From positions 17,417 to 81,416 of the IMG/VR virus record IMGVR_UViG_3300021378_000014: 64,000 nt of DNA. The stretch is one strand, 5' to 3'. Under the pieces are notes generated by a model. The model ran no database searches and was not told where the DNA came from. It saw nothing but the letters and a program-made list of their open reading frames with translations. This DNA is from a virus. Of this stretch, positions 1 through 8,115 are shown piece by piece; the first letter of the stretch is position 1, and every line of letters begins with the position of its first letter. Position numbers and translations under genes: made by a program.

Positions 1-205
1 TTACAAAACTAGAATTTCCATACCTAGCTCCAACGCCAAATAATAACCAATCTTCATATCCAGCTTTTGTATACGCTGCTACACCAAAATCTACTTCCCA
101 AGTGGGTTGTGTTTTAAGTATATCTTGTTGTACAAGAATATACTGAATAATATTACCAATAGTATCTTTACCACTGCCGGCTTTACCGCTTATTCCAATT
201 ATCAT
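1..205 (-). CDS. P-loop kinase, deoxynucleoside monophosphate kinase-like (3' end outside window)
   Basis: The gene starts at an ATG read on the minus strand from 205 and runs off the left edge, so only the first 68 codons are visible. Residues 2-15 read IIGISGKAGSGKDTIG, a Walker A loop of the GxxGxGKD type found in (d)NMP kinases such as phage T4 gp1 and in other small-molecule kinases. That family phosphorylates dNMPs for phage DNA synthesis. The Lid and base-binding regions are not visible, so the substrate is inferred. It is the last visible gene of the minus-strand block, 14 nt after a small charged ORF. Confidence 0.6.
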   Translation of the reverse strand, partial: MIIGISGKAGSGKDTIGNIIQYILVQQDILKTQPTWEVDFGVAAYTKAGYEDWLLFGVGARYGNSSFV

Positions 206-219
206 AGTTTTATTATTTA

Positions 220-408
220 TTAATCAAATAAATCATTTAACTTTTTATTCTGTTTTTTGATTTTTTTTAATTCTTTTGGAATTTCTGTAGAATCTCCATC
301 AAGTATTTCTTTAGCTTGTTTAATATCTTTACCTGTAATTTTAGTTTTACGGTTATTCCAGATATTAGCTAATTCTTGTTCTTCTTTAGGTGTAAGTTTT
401 TTACCCAT
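220..408 (-). CDS. Small charged protein of unknown function
   Basis: A 62 aa ORF rich in Lys and Glu, predicted to be mostly helical, with no recognisable domain. It lies between an intrinsic terminator (430-460) and the P-loop kinase gene, in the same direction. It would therefore begin a new transcription unit or be reached by read-through. I do not recognise it. Confidence 0.55.
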   Translation of the reverse strand: MGKKLTPKEEQELANIWNNRKTKITGKDIKQAKEILDGDSTEIPKELKKIKKQNKKLNDLFD

Positions 409-429
409 TAGTTATTTAATTTTAAGTAT

Positions 430-460
430 AAAAAAACCTACTACCGTTTCCAGTAGTAGG
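430..460 (-). terminator. Intrinsic terminator
   Basis: An 8 bp perfect stem (CCTACTAC / GTAGTAGG) with an 8 nt loop. On the minus strand it is followed by seven T residues. It ends the unit containing the membrane/coiled-coil gene at 487-966. Confidence 0.85.
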
Positions 461-486
461 TCTAACATAATTCACACAACCCAATT

Positions 487-966
487 CTAATCTACAAAGT
501 AATAAAGAGTTACAGATTTTCCATCTTCTTTAACATCTTTAACTTTTTTTGTAGATACATTAGTAATTGTAACTAATTCGGATTCATACAAATAAGCAGT
601 AACATTCGATTCAATAAGATTATCGTATGTATCTAAACGTGATCTAACTTCTTTAAGAGTATCACGTAATTCAAGATTGGCTTTTTGCCATTTACTTATT
701 TCATCACTTTCAGCAACACTAGCTATTTTTAGTGTATTTAGTTCTCGCCTTGTTTCAGAATAATCAGATTCAAGTTGACTTAACTCTGCAAGTAACTTAT
801 CACGATTTTCAATTAAAGCATCTACAGAAACACTATTTGTATCAGCTACATCACTATCATTTTCTTTTACAGTATTACTAAATACTGGAAACATAGCGTG
901 AATAATAGCTCCTAATAGAATAAGTAGCATACTAGCTACAATATAAAAAATAGTTGAAGACATCAT
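487..966 (-). CDS. Membrane-anchored coiled-coil protein
   Basis: 159 aa. Residues ~5-28 form one hydrophobic segment (FYIVASMLLILLGAIIHAMF). Residues ~50-115 are a heptad-rich coiled coil, and a short beta-prone C-terminus follows. The architecture, an inner-membrane anchor with a periplasmic coiled coil, is compatible with a spanin-like or other envelope role, and two cell-wall hydrolases are encoded on the same strand. There is no sequence signature for spanins, so this is inference from shape only. A terminator follows directly. ATG codons at residues 1 and 2 make the exact start uncertain by one codon. Confidence 0.6.
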   Translation of the reverse strand: MMSSTIFYIVASMLLILLGAIIHAMFPVFSNTVKENDSDVADTNSVSVDALIENRDKLLAELSQLESDYSETRRELNTLKIASVAESDEISKWQKANLELRDTLKEVRSRLDTYDNLIESNVTAYLYESELVTITNVSTKKVKDVKEDGKSVTLYYFVD

Positions 967-999
967 AATAGTTAAATTATCATTAAATTAAGAAATAAA

Positions 1000-1644
1000 T
1001 TAAGAAAGTCGAATATAACCTTTTTCAGTATCTAGTTCTGCACCCGGTACTATAACGTTAGCTTTAAGTGCGGTATTAACGCGTTTATCATCAATTACCG
1101 CAGTAGGTTCAAATATATCTCCAAATGCTTTTGTACGATTAAGTACATCACAAATATATTCAGCGGTATGTTCAGGTAAATTAGTAAAATCTACTTCGAT
1201 ACGGTAAGTTTTATAATCATCTGGTACTTGCTTTTCATCTGTAATAACTGTAGGAAATTGTCGAATATATGTAACGTTAAGTAAAGGTGTTTCTAACTTT
1301 AAATTAGGTTTAATACTATCGTTAGTACCTTTAGTTTCATTTCCATACATTAATACAGCATCAGTAATACGTTGTTTAAGATAAGCAATATTAGCAGCTT
1401 TACGCTTTGCTAATTGTTGTAATCTTTTCATTTCGAGTTTAAGTACTGATTCTTGCGCTTTAAGTTGCTCTATCACTAAATAGTAATTACGAAGTTTATC
1501 GTTAACTTCATCTCTATTTACAGATAAACGTTCAAGAAATTCTTCAGGTACTTCATCAGTATCAGGATTATCGTAAAACCATTGTTCAAGTAACGCTAGT
1601 TCTTGTACGTATTCACTTTGAATTGTAAACAGTGATTTATCCAT
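1000..1644 (-). CDS. Siphovirus Gp157-like protein
   Basis: 214 aa. The first ~115 residues are helical coiled coil with the pattern of the Gp157 family (Sipho_Gp157): a long heptad region, then KRKAANIAYLKQRITDAVLMYG. A beta-rich C-terminal half follows, with a VTYIRQFPTVIT segment typical of that family. Gp157 proteins are encoded near phage recombination and replication genes, and have been linked to resistance or modulation of host nucleases. Here the gene lies 4 nt downstream of the small zinc-motif gene in the same unit. Family assignment is from overall pattern, without a database search. Confidence 0.6.
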   Translation of the reverse strand: MDKSLFTIQSEYVQELALLEQWFYDNPDTDEVPEEFLERLSVNRDEVNDKLRNYYLVIEQLKAQESVLKLEMKRLQQLAKRKAANIAYLKQRITDAVLMYGNETKGTNDSIKPNLKLETPLLNVTYIRQFPTVITDEKQVPDDYKTYRIEVDFTNLPEHTAEYICDVLNRTKAFGDIFEPTAVIDDKRVNTALKANVIVPGAELDTEKGYIRLS

Positions 1645-1648
1645 TATA

Positions 1649-1825
1649 TTATTTTTTAGGTTTAGTAAGTTTTACGCCTCTAGCGCAAATACAAGTTATT
1701 TTAGTACTATAACACACAAGACAATGTGTTTTTTTAAGTGCTGCCATTTCCTTATGATAAGAAAAATTGGCAGCACTTGATTCAACTTTAATTTCTTGCG
1801 TATTCTTTTCGTAATTTTTTGGCAT
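1649..1825 (-). CDS. Small Cys-motif protein
   Basis: 58 aa with the start chosen at the ATG ending at 1825, which gives a 38 nt overlap with the upstream gene. A longer start at 1894 would overlap by 107 nt. The C-terminus holds CLVCYST...CICARG (CxxC followed by CxC), suggesting a small metal-binding knuckle. Function is unknown. Confidence 0.5.
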   Translation of the reverse strand: MPKNYEKNTQEIKVESSAANFSYHKEMAALKKTHCLVCYSTKITCICARGVKLTKPKK

Positions 1826-2363
1826 CGATAGTTGCAGGTTTACTTGAATAATCTCCAGTACGAATAGTACAATTTTCTTTGCCAAACCAATCAATTACAT
1901 AGATAGCAGCTTGTACAGCGTCTTTAACAAACTTTTTATACATTTTTGCATAAAGAACGTCTGTTAATTGATCAATACGTGCTCCAAAATCTTTGTTACG
2001 TTTAACGTACCAACTTTCTTTATCTTCATTCCTTATAGCTTCAATAAGTCGAAGTTTTTTCCAGGTAAAAGAGGGAATAAAAGTAAAAGCTATAAGTCCG
2101 TCATTATTATAGGCAGTATATACATCCATATACGAAGTATGAATTAAACGTACAGCGACTTGTTCACTAACGTTTTGATTATATAGTTCCATAGATTCGT
2201 AATTACTTCGTACTGTACTAGTATTAGGTAATGCTTTCTTAACGTTAGCTAATAAATGTGGTAATACATATCCATTATAATGAGCTGGGCTGACGTTGCT
2301 GTAAGCTTCAGTATAATACGTAACAGCAGGTAATCCATCTCGATCGGCAAATTGAATATTCAT
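1788..2363 (-). CDS. Hypothetical protein, 191 aa
   Basis: A globular, mixed alpha/beta protein with many Tyr and Asn. There is no transmembrane segment and no motif that I recognise. It overlaps by one base the stop of the 96 aa gene at 2363-2653, an arrangement typical of translational coupling, so these are likely co-expressed. Confidence 0.6.
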   Translation of the reverse strand: MNIQFADRDGLPAVTYYTEAYSNVSPAHYNGYVLPHLLANVKKALPNTSTVRSNYESMELYNQNVSEQVAVRLIHTSYMDVYTAYNNDGLIAFTFIPSFTWKKLRLIEAIRNEDKESWYVKRNKDFGARIDQLTDVLYAKMYKKFVKDAVQAAIYVIDWFGKENCTIRTGDYSSKPATIDAKKLRKEYARN

Positions 2364-2653
2364 TACTGTGATTTTAGTTGTGAAATTAAATTTAGTATAT
2401 TTTTATAAGCTTTACGAATTAAAGCTTCAAGTTCAATTACAGTAGTAGCTGGTTTAGCAGCTTCAGATAAATATTTACGAGTAGCTTGTTCAATATTATT
2501 AAAATACCAAACATTTCTACTGGTAATTACTTTTTTATCTTCTCCGGGAGTTTCTTTAACCCAAATTAGTACCCAATTATCAGTGTCACTACGTAAATAG
2601 TATTCATCGTCTAATTGGATACTTCCTTGTGTTAATGTTTCTTTCATTGTCAT
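2363..2653 (-). CDS. Hypothetical protein, 96 aa
   Basis: A small soluble protein. The first half looks like a beta-sheet fold (YYLRSDTDNWVLIWV...) and the second half is a helix. It is coupled to the downstream 191 aa gene and starts 1 nt after the stop of the GH24 lysozyme gene. I recognise no family. Confidence 0.55.
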   Translation of the reverse strand: MTMKETLTQGSIQLDDEYYLRSDTDNWVLIWVKETPGEDKKVITSRNVWYFNNIEQATRKYLSEAAKPATTVIELEALIRKAYKNILNLISQLKSQ

Positions 2654-2654
2654 A

Positions 2655-3410
2655 TTACTGAATTAAATTAAGCGCTTTGTTAATTTTTACAATTACCGCA
2701 GCTTTAGTAGCTTCAGTGCGTGCAGCTATATATTTAAAGTCACCTCTAAGTAATGCTGCTTCAAACTTACGTTTTTTAGTCAAACCGGTATAAGGTTTAG
2801 GTCTGCACTTTTTACAATTCCTGCTGCAAGTATCACTATGTTTACGAGCTTTATTAAAACTCAAAATTTGTATTGCAGCTTTATTGTAATCACTTCTTTT
2901 AAGAGAAGTGTCTAATTTACTACTTTCTAAATTACCACTACCTACATTGTAAACAAATAAAGTAATAGCCCATCTAGCTTCAATAGTAATGTTAGGATAA
3001 CGTTTCCCTACGTAATTCCAGTCTTTATTAAAGTCTTGCTTAAATAACTCATCGGCTTGAGCTACAGTAAGTGTACCAAAACTTTCTCCTTCTTTAATCC
3101 AGTGTCCCCAACCAATCGTACGACGATTAGCAACACAACGATATTCTTTAAGTCTTAAACCTTCACTAGCTTTAAGAAACCAAATACAACTCTCATATAA
3201 ATTAATAGTAGGTTGAATTTCTTTTTTCTCTTCAATTAGTTCTGGTAAAGTAATAATACTCATCTCTTGAGCTTTTTCAATTAAAGGGTAATCTATTTTA
3301 ATTCTCGTACTTTTTATTTGGTACGGAATTGCTAACATTAACAATGCAATTACTGTTAATACTATTAGGTGTTTGTTTATCCCTTTTCGCGTTTCGTGGA
3401 TAATTATCAT
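2655..3410 (-). CDS. Membrane-anchored GH24 muramidase (endolysin)
   Basis: 251 aa. Residues ~14-30 form a transmembrane or signal-anchor segment, then a ~45 aa linker, then a T4-lysozyme-like GH24 domain from ~73. The catalytic stretch ASEGLRLKEYRC...RRTIGWGH aligns with T4 lysozyme E11/D20/T26 as E83, C92 and T98, so the general Asp is a Cys. Cys here is also found in phage P1 Lyz, and the T4 D20C mutant is known to be active. Before the usual PGLTxRR motif there is an extra segment with three clustered Cys (HSDTCSRNCKKC), possibly a metal or disulfide site. The enzyme should cleave the glycan strand of peptidoglycan from the periplasmic side. A second wall hydrolase (SleB-like) lies at 19278-19790. 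Confidence 0.88.
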   Translation of the reverse strand: MIIIHETRKGINKHLIVLTVIALLMLAIPYQIKSTRIKIDYPLIEKAQEMSIITLPELIEEKKEIQPTINLYESCIWFLKASEGLRLKEYRCVANRRTIGWGHWIKEGESFGTLTVAQADELFKQDFNKDWNYVGKRYPNITIEARWAITLFVYNVGSGNLESSKLDTSLKRSDYNKAAIQILSFNKARKHSDTCSRNCKKCRPKPYTGLTKKRKFEAALLRGDFKYIAARTEATKAAVIVKINKALNLIQ

Positions 3411-3433
3411 GATTGTAGTTTTTAGTTACATAG

Positions 3434-3658
3434 TTAAATGTTTAAAATTTCATTTAGTTTAGTAGTTACAGAATTAAATACTTGTGTTGCTTCAGCTTCA
3501 TTTACAATTTCATATTGAGCAGGAATACCACTCATGAAGTAAAATAATAAAGAAGTTGTACTGCAAACTAAGTATCCATTTAAATATTGTTTCATGTACA
3601 CTTCATCATGAAGTGTACTAGTTTTAGTCTTAATGTATTTAGGTAAATCTTTTGGCAT
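3434..3658 (-). CDS. Hypothetical protein, 74 aa
   Basis: A small soluble protein without a recognisable motif. It lies 11 nt downstream of the 108 aa gene and 23 nt before the lysozyme gene, all in the same direction, so it is probably in the lysozyme transcription unit. Confidence 0.5.
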   Translation of the reverse strand: MPKDLPKYIKTKTSTLHDEVYMKQYLNGYLVCSTTSLLFYFMSGIPAQYEIVNEAEATQVFNSVTTKLNEILNI

Positions 3659-3669
3659 GGGTTTATACT

Positions 3670-3996
3670 TTAGTCTTTAATGGATAAGTCTTTTAATAGT
3701 TGTTCGTATTTTTTTAAATTAACTTTTATAGTTACCATTACATTAGCATTTATAAAATCTAATCTAGCTTCATGTAATCTCATTATATCTTCAGGAATAA
3801 TAAGAGTACCAAGTAAATTTGCTAATTCGCGATCAGCTCCTGGTAAAAAAATTACTCTGTTAATAATACAAGGAGATATTTTATCTGTACGTGAAATAAT
3901 AGGCATATTAACAACATTAGATTCTTTTTCTTGTTTAATCCATTCGTCGTATTGCTTCATATCTTTACACACTATTAACGATACTCTTTTTTGCAT
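3670..3996 (-). CDS. Hypothetical protein, 108 aa
   Basis: A mixed alpha/beta protein starting MQKRVSLIVCKD, without recognised motifs. It is the first gene downstream of a Bacteroidota-like promoter box (TACCTTTG on the minus strand at 4055-4062), which suggests that a unit running through the lysozyme begins here. Confidence 0.55.
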   Translation of the reverse strand: MQKRVSLIVCKDMKQYDEWIKQEKESNVVNMPIISRTDKISPCIINRVIFLPGADRELANLLGTLIIPEDIMRLHEARLDFINANVMVTIKVNLKKYEQLLKDLSIKD

Positions 3997-4054
3997 AATT
4001 TACTTATTTAATTTATTATTAATACCGGCTATAACGGAAAGTGCTTGAATTTCA

Positions 4055-4088
4055 CAAAGGTACTAAAAATCTTCATAATAAGATTCAA
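4055..4088 (-). promoter_or_regulatory. Putative Bacteroidota-type promoter
   Basis: The minus strand reads TACCTTTG (4062-4055), matching the -7 consensus TAnnTTTG. A TTG lies 23 nt upstream (4088-4086), at the long end of the usual spacing. It sits at the stop of the 184 aa gene and about 60 nt before the 108 aa gene. Confidence 0.4.
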
Positions 4089-4617
4089 GTTTATCTTTAA
4101 TATTTTCATCAAGATTTAAAGCTCGGCCAAATCTATTATTAAAAGTTGCAAATAATGTACTTAAAAATTCATAATCAAGTAGATGTACTTCATTATTTTT
4201 AATAAAGTATTCAAGAGTTTCAATTATACGTAATTCTTCAATTCCAGCAGTTACGTAAAGATCAGAACTAGTTACATCATATTCTGCATGAAGTAGATCA
4301 TGATGTACCCAAAAAATATGATCAACAACATAATCAACTTGAATATTATCACGCTGATCTAAAGCCCAAGCCAAGAATATAATAGTAGTATCATTACTAA
4401 TAACTACATCTTTTTCTTTAAGAATATTAAGATAATATTCAGCTAGTTGTTCATAATCTTGATTATCTATTAAATCAAAATAAGGAATGTTCCAATCAAA
4501 ATCAGAAGCAAACTCTTTAAAAGTTTCAGAATCAACTGTAATAGTTGTAGTACCTATTATTTCAACATTTTCACTTTTAATAATTACATTAAGTACTAAG
4601 TTTTTATAATAAAGCAT
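4063..4617 (-). CDS. Acidic hypothetical protein, 184 aa
   Basis: A strongly acidic protein (many Asp, Glu and Asn) with alternating helices and no membrane segment. It lies 12 nt downstream of the DNA ligase gene. The acidic character would fit a DNA mimic or a protein-interaction role, but nothing in the sequence proves this. I recognise no family. Confidence 0.6.
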   Translation of the reverse strand: MLYYKNLVLNVIIKSENVEIIGTTTITVDSETFKEFASDFDWNIPYFDLIDNQDYEQLAEYYLNILKEKDVVISNDTTIIFLAWALDQRDNIQVDYVVDHIFWVHHDLLHAEYDVTSSDLYVTAGIEELRIIETLEYFIKNNEVHLLDYEFLSTLFATFNNRFGRALNLDENIKDKLESYYEDF

Positions 4618-4629
4618 AACTATTGTTTT

Positions 4630-5898
4630 TTATTCATAATCTCTTACAGCTATTCCTACAGCATGAAAAGGCAGTTCTTTTGGTGGAACAGTCCTTTCAT
4701 AAAATTCTACTGTAAGTAATTTACCAATAAGAATATCACGATCAATAAAATATTGACGTTTTTGTTCAACAGTACCTTCAGGTACTACCGTAAACGTTTC
4801 ATGATTTAAATCGTTACGGCATACAAACATACCAAGTTCTGGCGCATCTCTACTATCAATTACATCTAAGATAATAAATTCTGCACTTTCTCTACGTTTT
4901 AGTTTAACAATAGTCATAGGACGTTTGCCAAATCCATATTCAGATTTATGATCTCGAAAAATAGCACCTTCGTATCCATTTTTAATACAAATATCTGTAT
5001 AGTATTGAGCTGTATCGTCGCTAGTAATATTAACACTAACTAAACCATGTACATTACTAAATCCCCAATTACCTATATTATTTTGTATAAATCTTAATCT
5101 AGCTTGTTGTTTAATATCGGCAACAGCTAAATCAAAAATGTAAAATTGTAATAACTGAGTTTTAAGATTAGGTTTAACAGCTGCACTACGTATTTCACTA
5201 AGATATTCACCATGAATATAAATTTCACCATCAAATATTAATTCAGTTCCTTCTGGTAATCCACTAGTTTCAGTAGCATAAAAATGATTTTCAGTAAATT
5301 GATCAGTAATTAATGGAAGATTATATTCTAATCCCATTTTACTAAATAGTACAGCACCACGTCCATCAACCCAGCGCATAAAAGCACGAATACCGTTAAT
5401 TTTAGGTTGACCTATACATGGAAATTTAATACGTGGTTCAATACGTTCAATTCCTTTAACTTTACGTGTAACATAATATTGTTGACATTTCATAGGTTTA
5501 ATATTACCTTTGTCGTCAGTATTATCTTTAGGTAAGTGTTTTTCTAAAAATGTAAGTAAACTCTGGTTTTGTATAAAAGTCATATGAACACCAGATTTAT
5601 TAATATTTAATGATACAGCTAATGTAGCATCTATATCACCAATACTTTTATAACCTTTTTTCTTTTGCCGAGCGATCTTTGAATTTGCCTCTAAAATAGC
5701 TTGCTGGAGCTGCGTAGTTTCGTTTAAACGGCCTATATTTTTGCCTTCGTGTATTGCTGTGATCTGCGGAGTTTGAATGCCGCCAAACAGCCCTGAACGA
5801 GTGACAATTTTAGGTACTGAACTTTCAGCATCATCAATAGTTATACTCCAAACTTTAATACTTCCATCGCTAGTTCTAGCATATAAAACTTCTTTCAT
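4630..5898 (-). CDS. ATP-dependent DNA ligase
   Basis: 422 aa. The N-terminus (~1-85) carries the GKNIGRLNETT...KKKGY pattern common in phage ligases. The nucleotidyltransferase core follows: motif I QPKINGIRAF with candidate adenylated Lys166, motif III FDGEIY, motif IV YEGAIFRD, motif V IVKLKRRE, then a C-terminal OB-like part. It seals nicks in phage DNA using ATP. Motif I is KxNG where nearly all ligases have KxDG. Codon use between ~5670 and 5810 (encoding the N-terminal conserved block) is richer in G/C-ending codons than the rest, hinting at a recombined patch. It lies downstream of the terminator that follows the 266 aa membrane gene. Confidence 0.85.
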   Translation of the reverse strand: MKEVLYARTSDGSIKVWSITIDDAESSVPKIVTRSGLFGGIQTPQITAIHEGKNIGRLNETTQLQQAILEANSKIARQKKKGYKSIGDIDATLAVSLNINKSGVHMTFIQNQSLLTFLEKHLPKDNTDDKGNIKPMKCQQYYVTRKVKGIERIEPRIKFPCIGQPKINGIRAFMRWVDGRGAVLFSKMGLEYNLPLITDQFTENHFYATETSGLPEGTELIFDGEIYIHGEYLSEIRSAAVKPNLKTQLLQFYIFDLAVADIKQQARLRFIQNNIGNWGFSNVHGLVSVNITSDDTAQYYTDICIKNGYEGAIFRDHKSEYGFGKRPMTIVKLKRRESAEFIILDVIDSRDAPELGMFVCRNDLNHETFTVVPEGTVEQKRQYFIDRDILIGKLLTVEFYERTVPPKELPFHAVGIAVRDYE

Positions 5899-5919
5899 AA
5901 TTTTAGTTTCAGTTTGTAA

Positions 5920-5954
5920 ATTAAAATGCCGCAGTCCTACTAGAAGACTGCGGC
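5920..5954 (-). terminator. Intrinsic terminator
   Basis: A 9 bp GC-rich stem (GCCGCAGTC / GACTGCGGC) with a 9 nt loop. On the minus strand ATTTTAATTT follows, so the U-tract is imperfect. It lies 35 nt after the stop of the 266 aa membrane gene. Confidence 0.75.
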
Positions 5955-5988
5955 GAATTACACAATTAGTATTAGCTCTTACTGTTAC

Positions 5989-6789
5989 TTAGAAAGTAAT
6001 ACCGAGCTTAATACCCAGTTGGGGTGCAATATCGTTTCGACCGGGGCCAAAACGAGCACCACCCCTTAAACCCCAAGCAAGCGGTTTCTTTACATTAAGA
6101 TATTCAAGGCTTGCACCTGGTTTAGTACTATTATCTGTATCCCATACATGAAAAATTTCCACACCAAGATAGTTATTACGAACTTTATTAGCCATAATAA
6201 TAGGACGAATAATATCTACGTTAGTAACTTTAGCGTCAAGTGCTACAAGTTTACCTTGCACTTCTGCTACATAGTCAATAATTTGAGATTCAGGTGTAGT
6301 AATTGTGCCTTTATAAATTTGATTACCTGTATCTCGTAGTTTATCAATTTCAGCTTGTACAAGTTTAGTTTGACAAGTTTTATTTTCATCTTGTGCTACA
6401 ATTAAACGAGATTCTACATCATCAAGAACATTAGTGTAAAATTCCTCAAGTTGAGCTGCTGTAGTGTTATATGACGTATCTGTTTTAATAAGTACAGGAC
6501 GAGGTTTACGCGTATAAGTAGTAGTATTAGCTTCTAGTTTACCCATACGACAATCAAGTAGTTCTTTAAGTATTTGTTCATGCTGTTCATTAGTTACATA
6601 ACCTACTTGTACAGGAATTACTTTCTCATCTTTTAATGCTAAGTATTCAAGTGTAAGGTTATCGTACTTCAATTGCAATTGATTGTACTTTTCCATACTA
6701 ATCATTTGTTCTACTTTAGGTCTGGAACAGAACATAATTACTAACGCTAACGTAATTGCTACTGCAATTACAGTTTTAATATTTTTCAT
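5989..6789 (-). CDS. Membrane-anchored coiled-coil protein with beta-barrel-like C-terminus
   Basis: 266 aa. Residues ~5-21 form a single hydrophobic segment, followed by a coiled-coil-prone region (~35-180). From ~205 the protein is Gly- and aromatic-rich with alternating polarity and ends in F (GLRGGARFGPGRN...LGIKLGITF), reminiscent of the last strands of an outer-membrane or porin-like domain. An inner-membrane anchor plus an envelope-spanning coil plus an outer-membrane-type tail would suit a one-piece spanin or an envelope modifier. This is inference from shape, as I recognise no family. It is followed by its own terminator. Confidence 0.6.
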   Translation of the reverse strand: MKNIKTVIAVAITLALVIMFCSRPKVEQMISMEKYNQLQLKYDNLTLEYLALKDEKVIPVQVGYVTNEQHEQILKELLDCRMGKLEANTTTYTRKPRPVLIKTDTSYNTTAAQLEEFYTNVLDDVESRLIVAQDENKTCQTKLVQAEIDKLRDTGNQIYKGTITTPESQIIDYVAEVQGKLVALDAKVTNVDIIRPIIMANKVRNNYLGVEIFHVWDTDNSTKPGASLEYLNVKKPLAWGLRGGARFGPGRNDIAPQLGIKLGITF

Positions 6790-6802
6790 TTGTAGTTTAT
6801 TT

Positions 6803-7663
6803 TTAATAGTTATGAAATTCTTTATAAAATTGATTACCTAAAACTAAAGCGTTAGTATCTGGTATAATACTAAAAACAAGTTTACGTTGTGATTCATCAT
6901 CTACAGGTATAAATCTAGCACCACAAGGATCTTGGGTGATAAACATAATATTATCATCCGGTAGTTTTGGCTCAAAATACTGTACGTATTCATTATTAGC
7001 TTTTTTACCAGTTTTACCGGTAGCTAATAAATCAAGAAAAGCTTTAGCGTACGGAAATGCTCTATTACCTACATCCCAAAATTGGGATATAGAGAGTTCA
7101 TCTAATACTCTATCAGTAGTTAATTTCGGAGTATCAAAGATAGTTAATTGAACTCGATAAGGAAAAGGTTTCTCTATTACTGGGAGAGTTTTTATATGTG
7201 GAATATAACTTTCTTTTATTGCTTGCATAACTTTACGTCTAGCAAACGGATTAAGATTACCACTATAAAAATCTTGTCCATTAATTGTGTAAACTTTTGG
7301 AGTTCCAGCTTGAGTATTATTAGCAAGTACTCGTTCATTAGTTTCTTTATTTACTAGAAACACTTTATGTGTTTGCATATACTCATGAACTCTTTTTCCT
7401 CTCCCAGTAATAGGAAAGGCTCGTACGGTATCAACTTGTTTATTACCTTTATATATACCAAGGTAATAATTATCCGCTATTTGATCAGGTTCTACAATTC
7501 CAGTATGTCCAATTTTCATTCTAGAGCCTGGATTAGTATACTTAACAAGTAACTTTTTACCTGCACCTTTGATCGTAATACCATCATACCGATAATATTT
7601 TGGTATCTGTTTCTTTGATAACTCTACTGTTCTGATATAATTAGGTATTATTACTTGATACAT
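6803..7663 (-). CDS. RusA-like Holliday junction resolvase (probable)
   Basis: 286 aa. The C-terminal ~120 residues match the RusA-like layout: a beta strand (PYRVQLTIFD), then FWDVGNRAFPYAKAFLDLL, then KLPDDNIMFI, then RKLVFSI. RusA nucleases resolve four-way junctions using Asp residues in a DxDN motif plus a later Asp. Here the motif reads DVGN, so the second Asp is missing although the PDDN aspartates remain. The N-terminal ~160 residues have no clear match. Two inverted copies of the dispersed CCCAGTAAT hairpin lie inside the gene (7171 and 7394). Its position between ligase and primase supports a role in recombination. Confidence 0.5.
   Translation of the reverse strand: MYQVIIPNYIRTVELSKKQIPKYYRYDGITIKGAGKKLLVKYTNPGSRMKIGHTGIVEPDQIADNYYLGIYKGNKQVDTVRAFPITGRGKRVHEYMQTHKVFLVNKETNERVLANNTQAGTPKVYTINGQDFYSGNLNPFARRKVMQAIKESYIPHIKTLPVIEKPFPYRVQLTIFDTPKLTTDRVLDELSISQFWDVGNRAFPYAKAFLDLLATGKTGKKANNEYVQYFEPKLPDDNIMFITQDPCGARFIPVDDESQRKLVFSIIPDTNALVLGNQFYKEFHNY
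7171..7188 (-). repeat. Dispersed hairpin motif, copy 1
   Basis: CTCTCCCAGTAATAGAGA on the minus strand. The arms CTCT/AGAG are complementary. It lies in the RusA-like gene and is read as LPVIEK. Confidence 0.8.
7394..7419 (+). repeat. Dispersed hairpin motif, copy 2
   Basis: The core CCCAGTAAT is flanked by TTTCCT and AGGAAA, which pair. It lies in the same gene as copy 1, in inverted orientation, and is read on the gene strand as PITGR. Confidence 0.8.
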
Positions 7664-7665
7664 AG

Positions 7666-8115
7666 TTAAAGTTTAATTATTAAGATATAATCTGGATTAC
7701 GTAATATTGCTTTTATAGCAATATATTGTTCTTCAGTATTACCTACCATAGTAGTAGGTATATACGCGTTACCATAATGCCCTTCAACATTACTTTTTAA
7801 TGCAGCTAAATGATTTTTAGTTAAAGGCGCTTTTGTATATAAAAACTTTCTTACAATAGTAACACCTTCTTCTTTTACAGAATTACGATCTGGCATTACT
7901 ACTCTACTAAACTCAGCTGTATATCTATCTGTCATTAAAACAAGATGTTCTTTTTTAAGTTTTACTCTACGTATAGTACAAAACTCTTTTTCTTTAATTT
8001 GATGATAAGCGCGTTCAGCTTCGTCTTTAGTAAGAGGAACAGCAAATAGTAAATCTACTGTGTCATTAATAAGAAATCCACGAAGGATATTTTGAATGAT
8101 GTCTATTTTATTCAT
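7666..8115 (-). CDS. Hypothetical protein, 149 aa
   Basis: A soluble protein with a helical N-terminus and a basic central part, but no recognised motif. Its start overlaps the end of the primase gene by 8 nt and it ends 2 nt before the RusA-like gene. It is thus tightly embedded in the replication/recombination unit and likely translated by coupling. Confidence 0.6.
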   Translation of the reverse strand: MNKIDIIQNILRGFLINDTVDLLFAVPLTKDEAERAYHQIKEKEFCTIRRVKLKKEHLVLMTDRYTAEFSRVVMPDRNSVKEEGVTIVRKFLYTKAPLTKNHLAALKSNVEGHYGNAYIPTTMVGNTEEQYIAIKAILRNPDYILIIKL

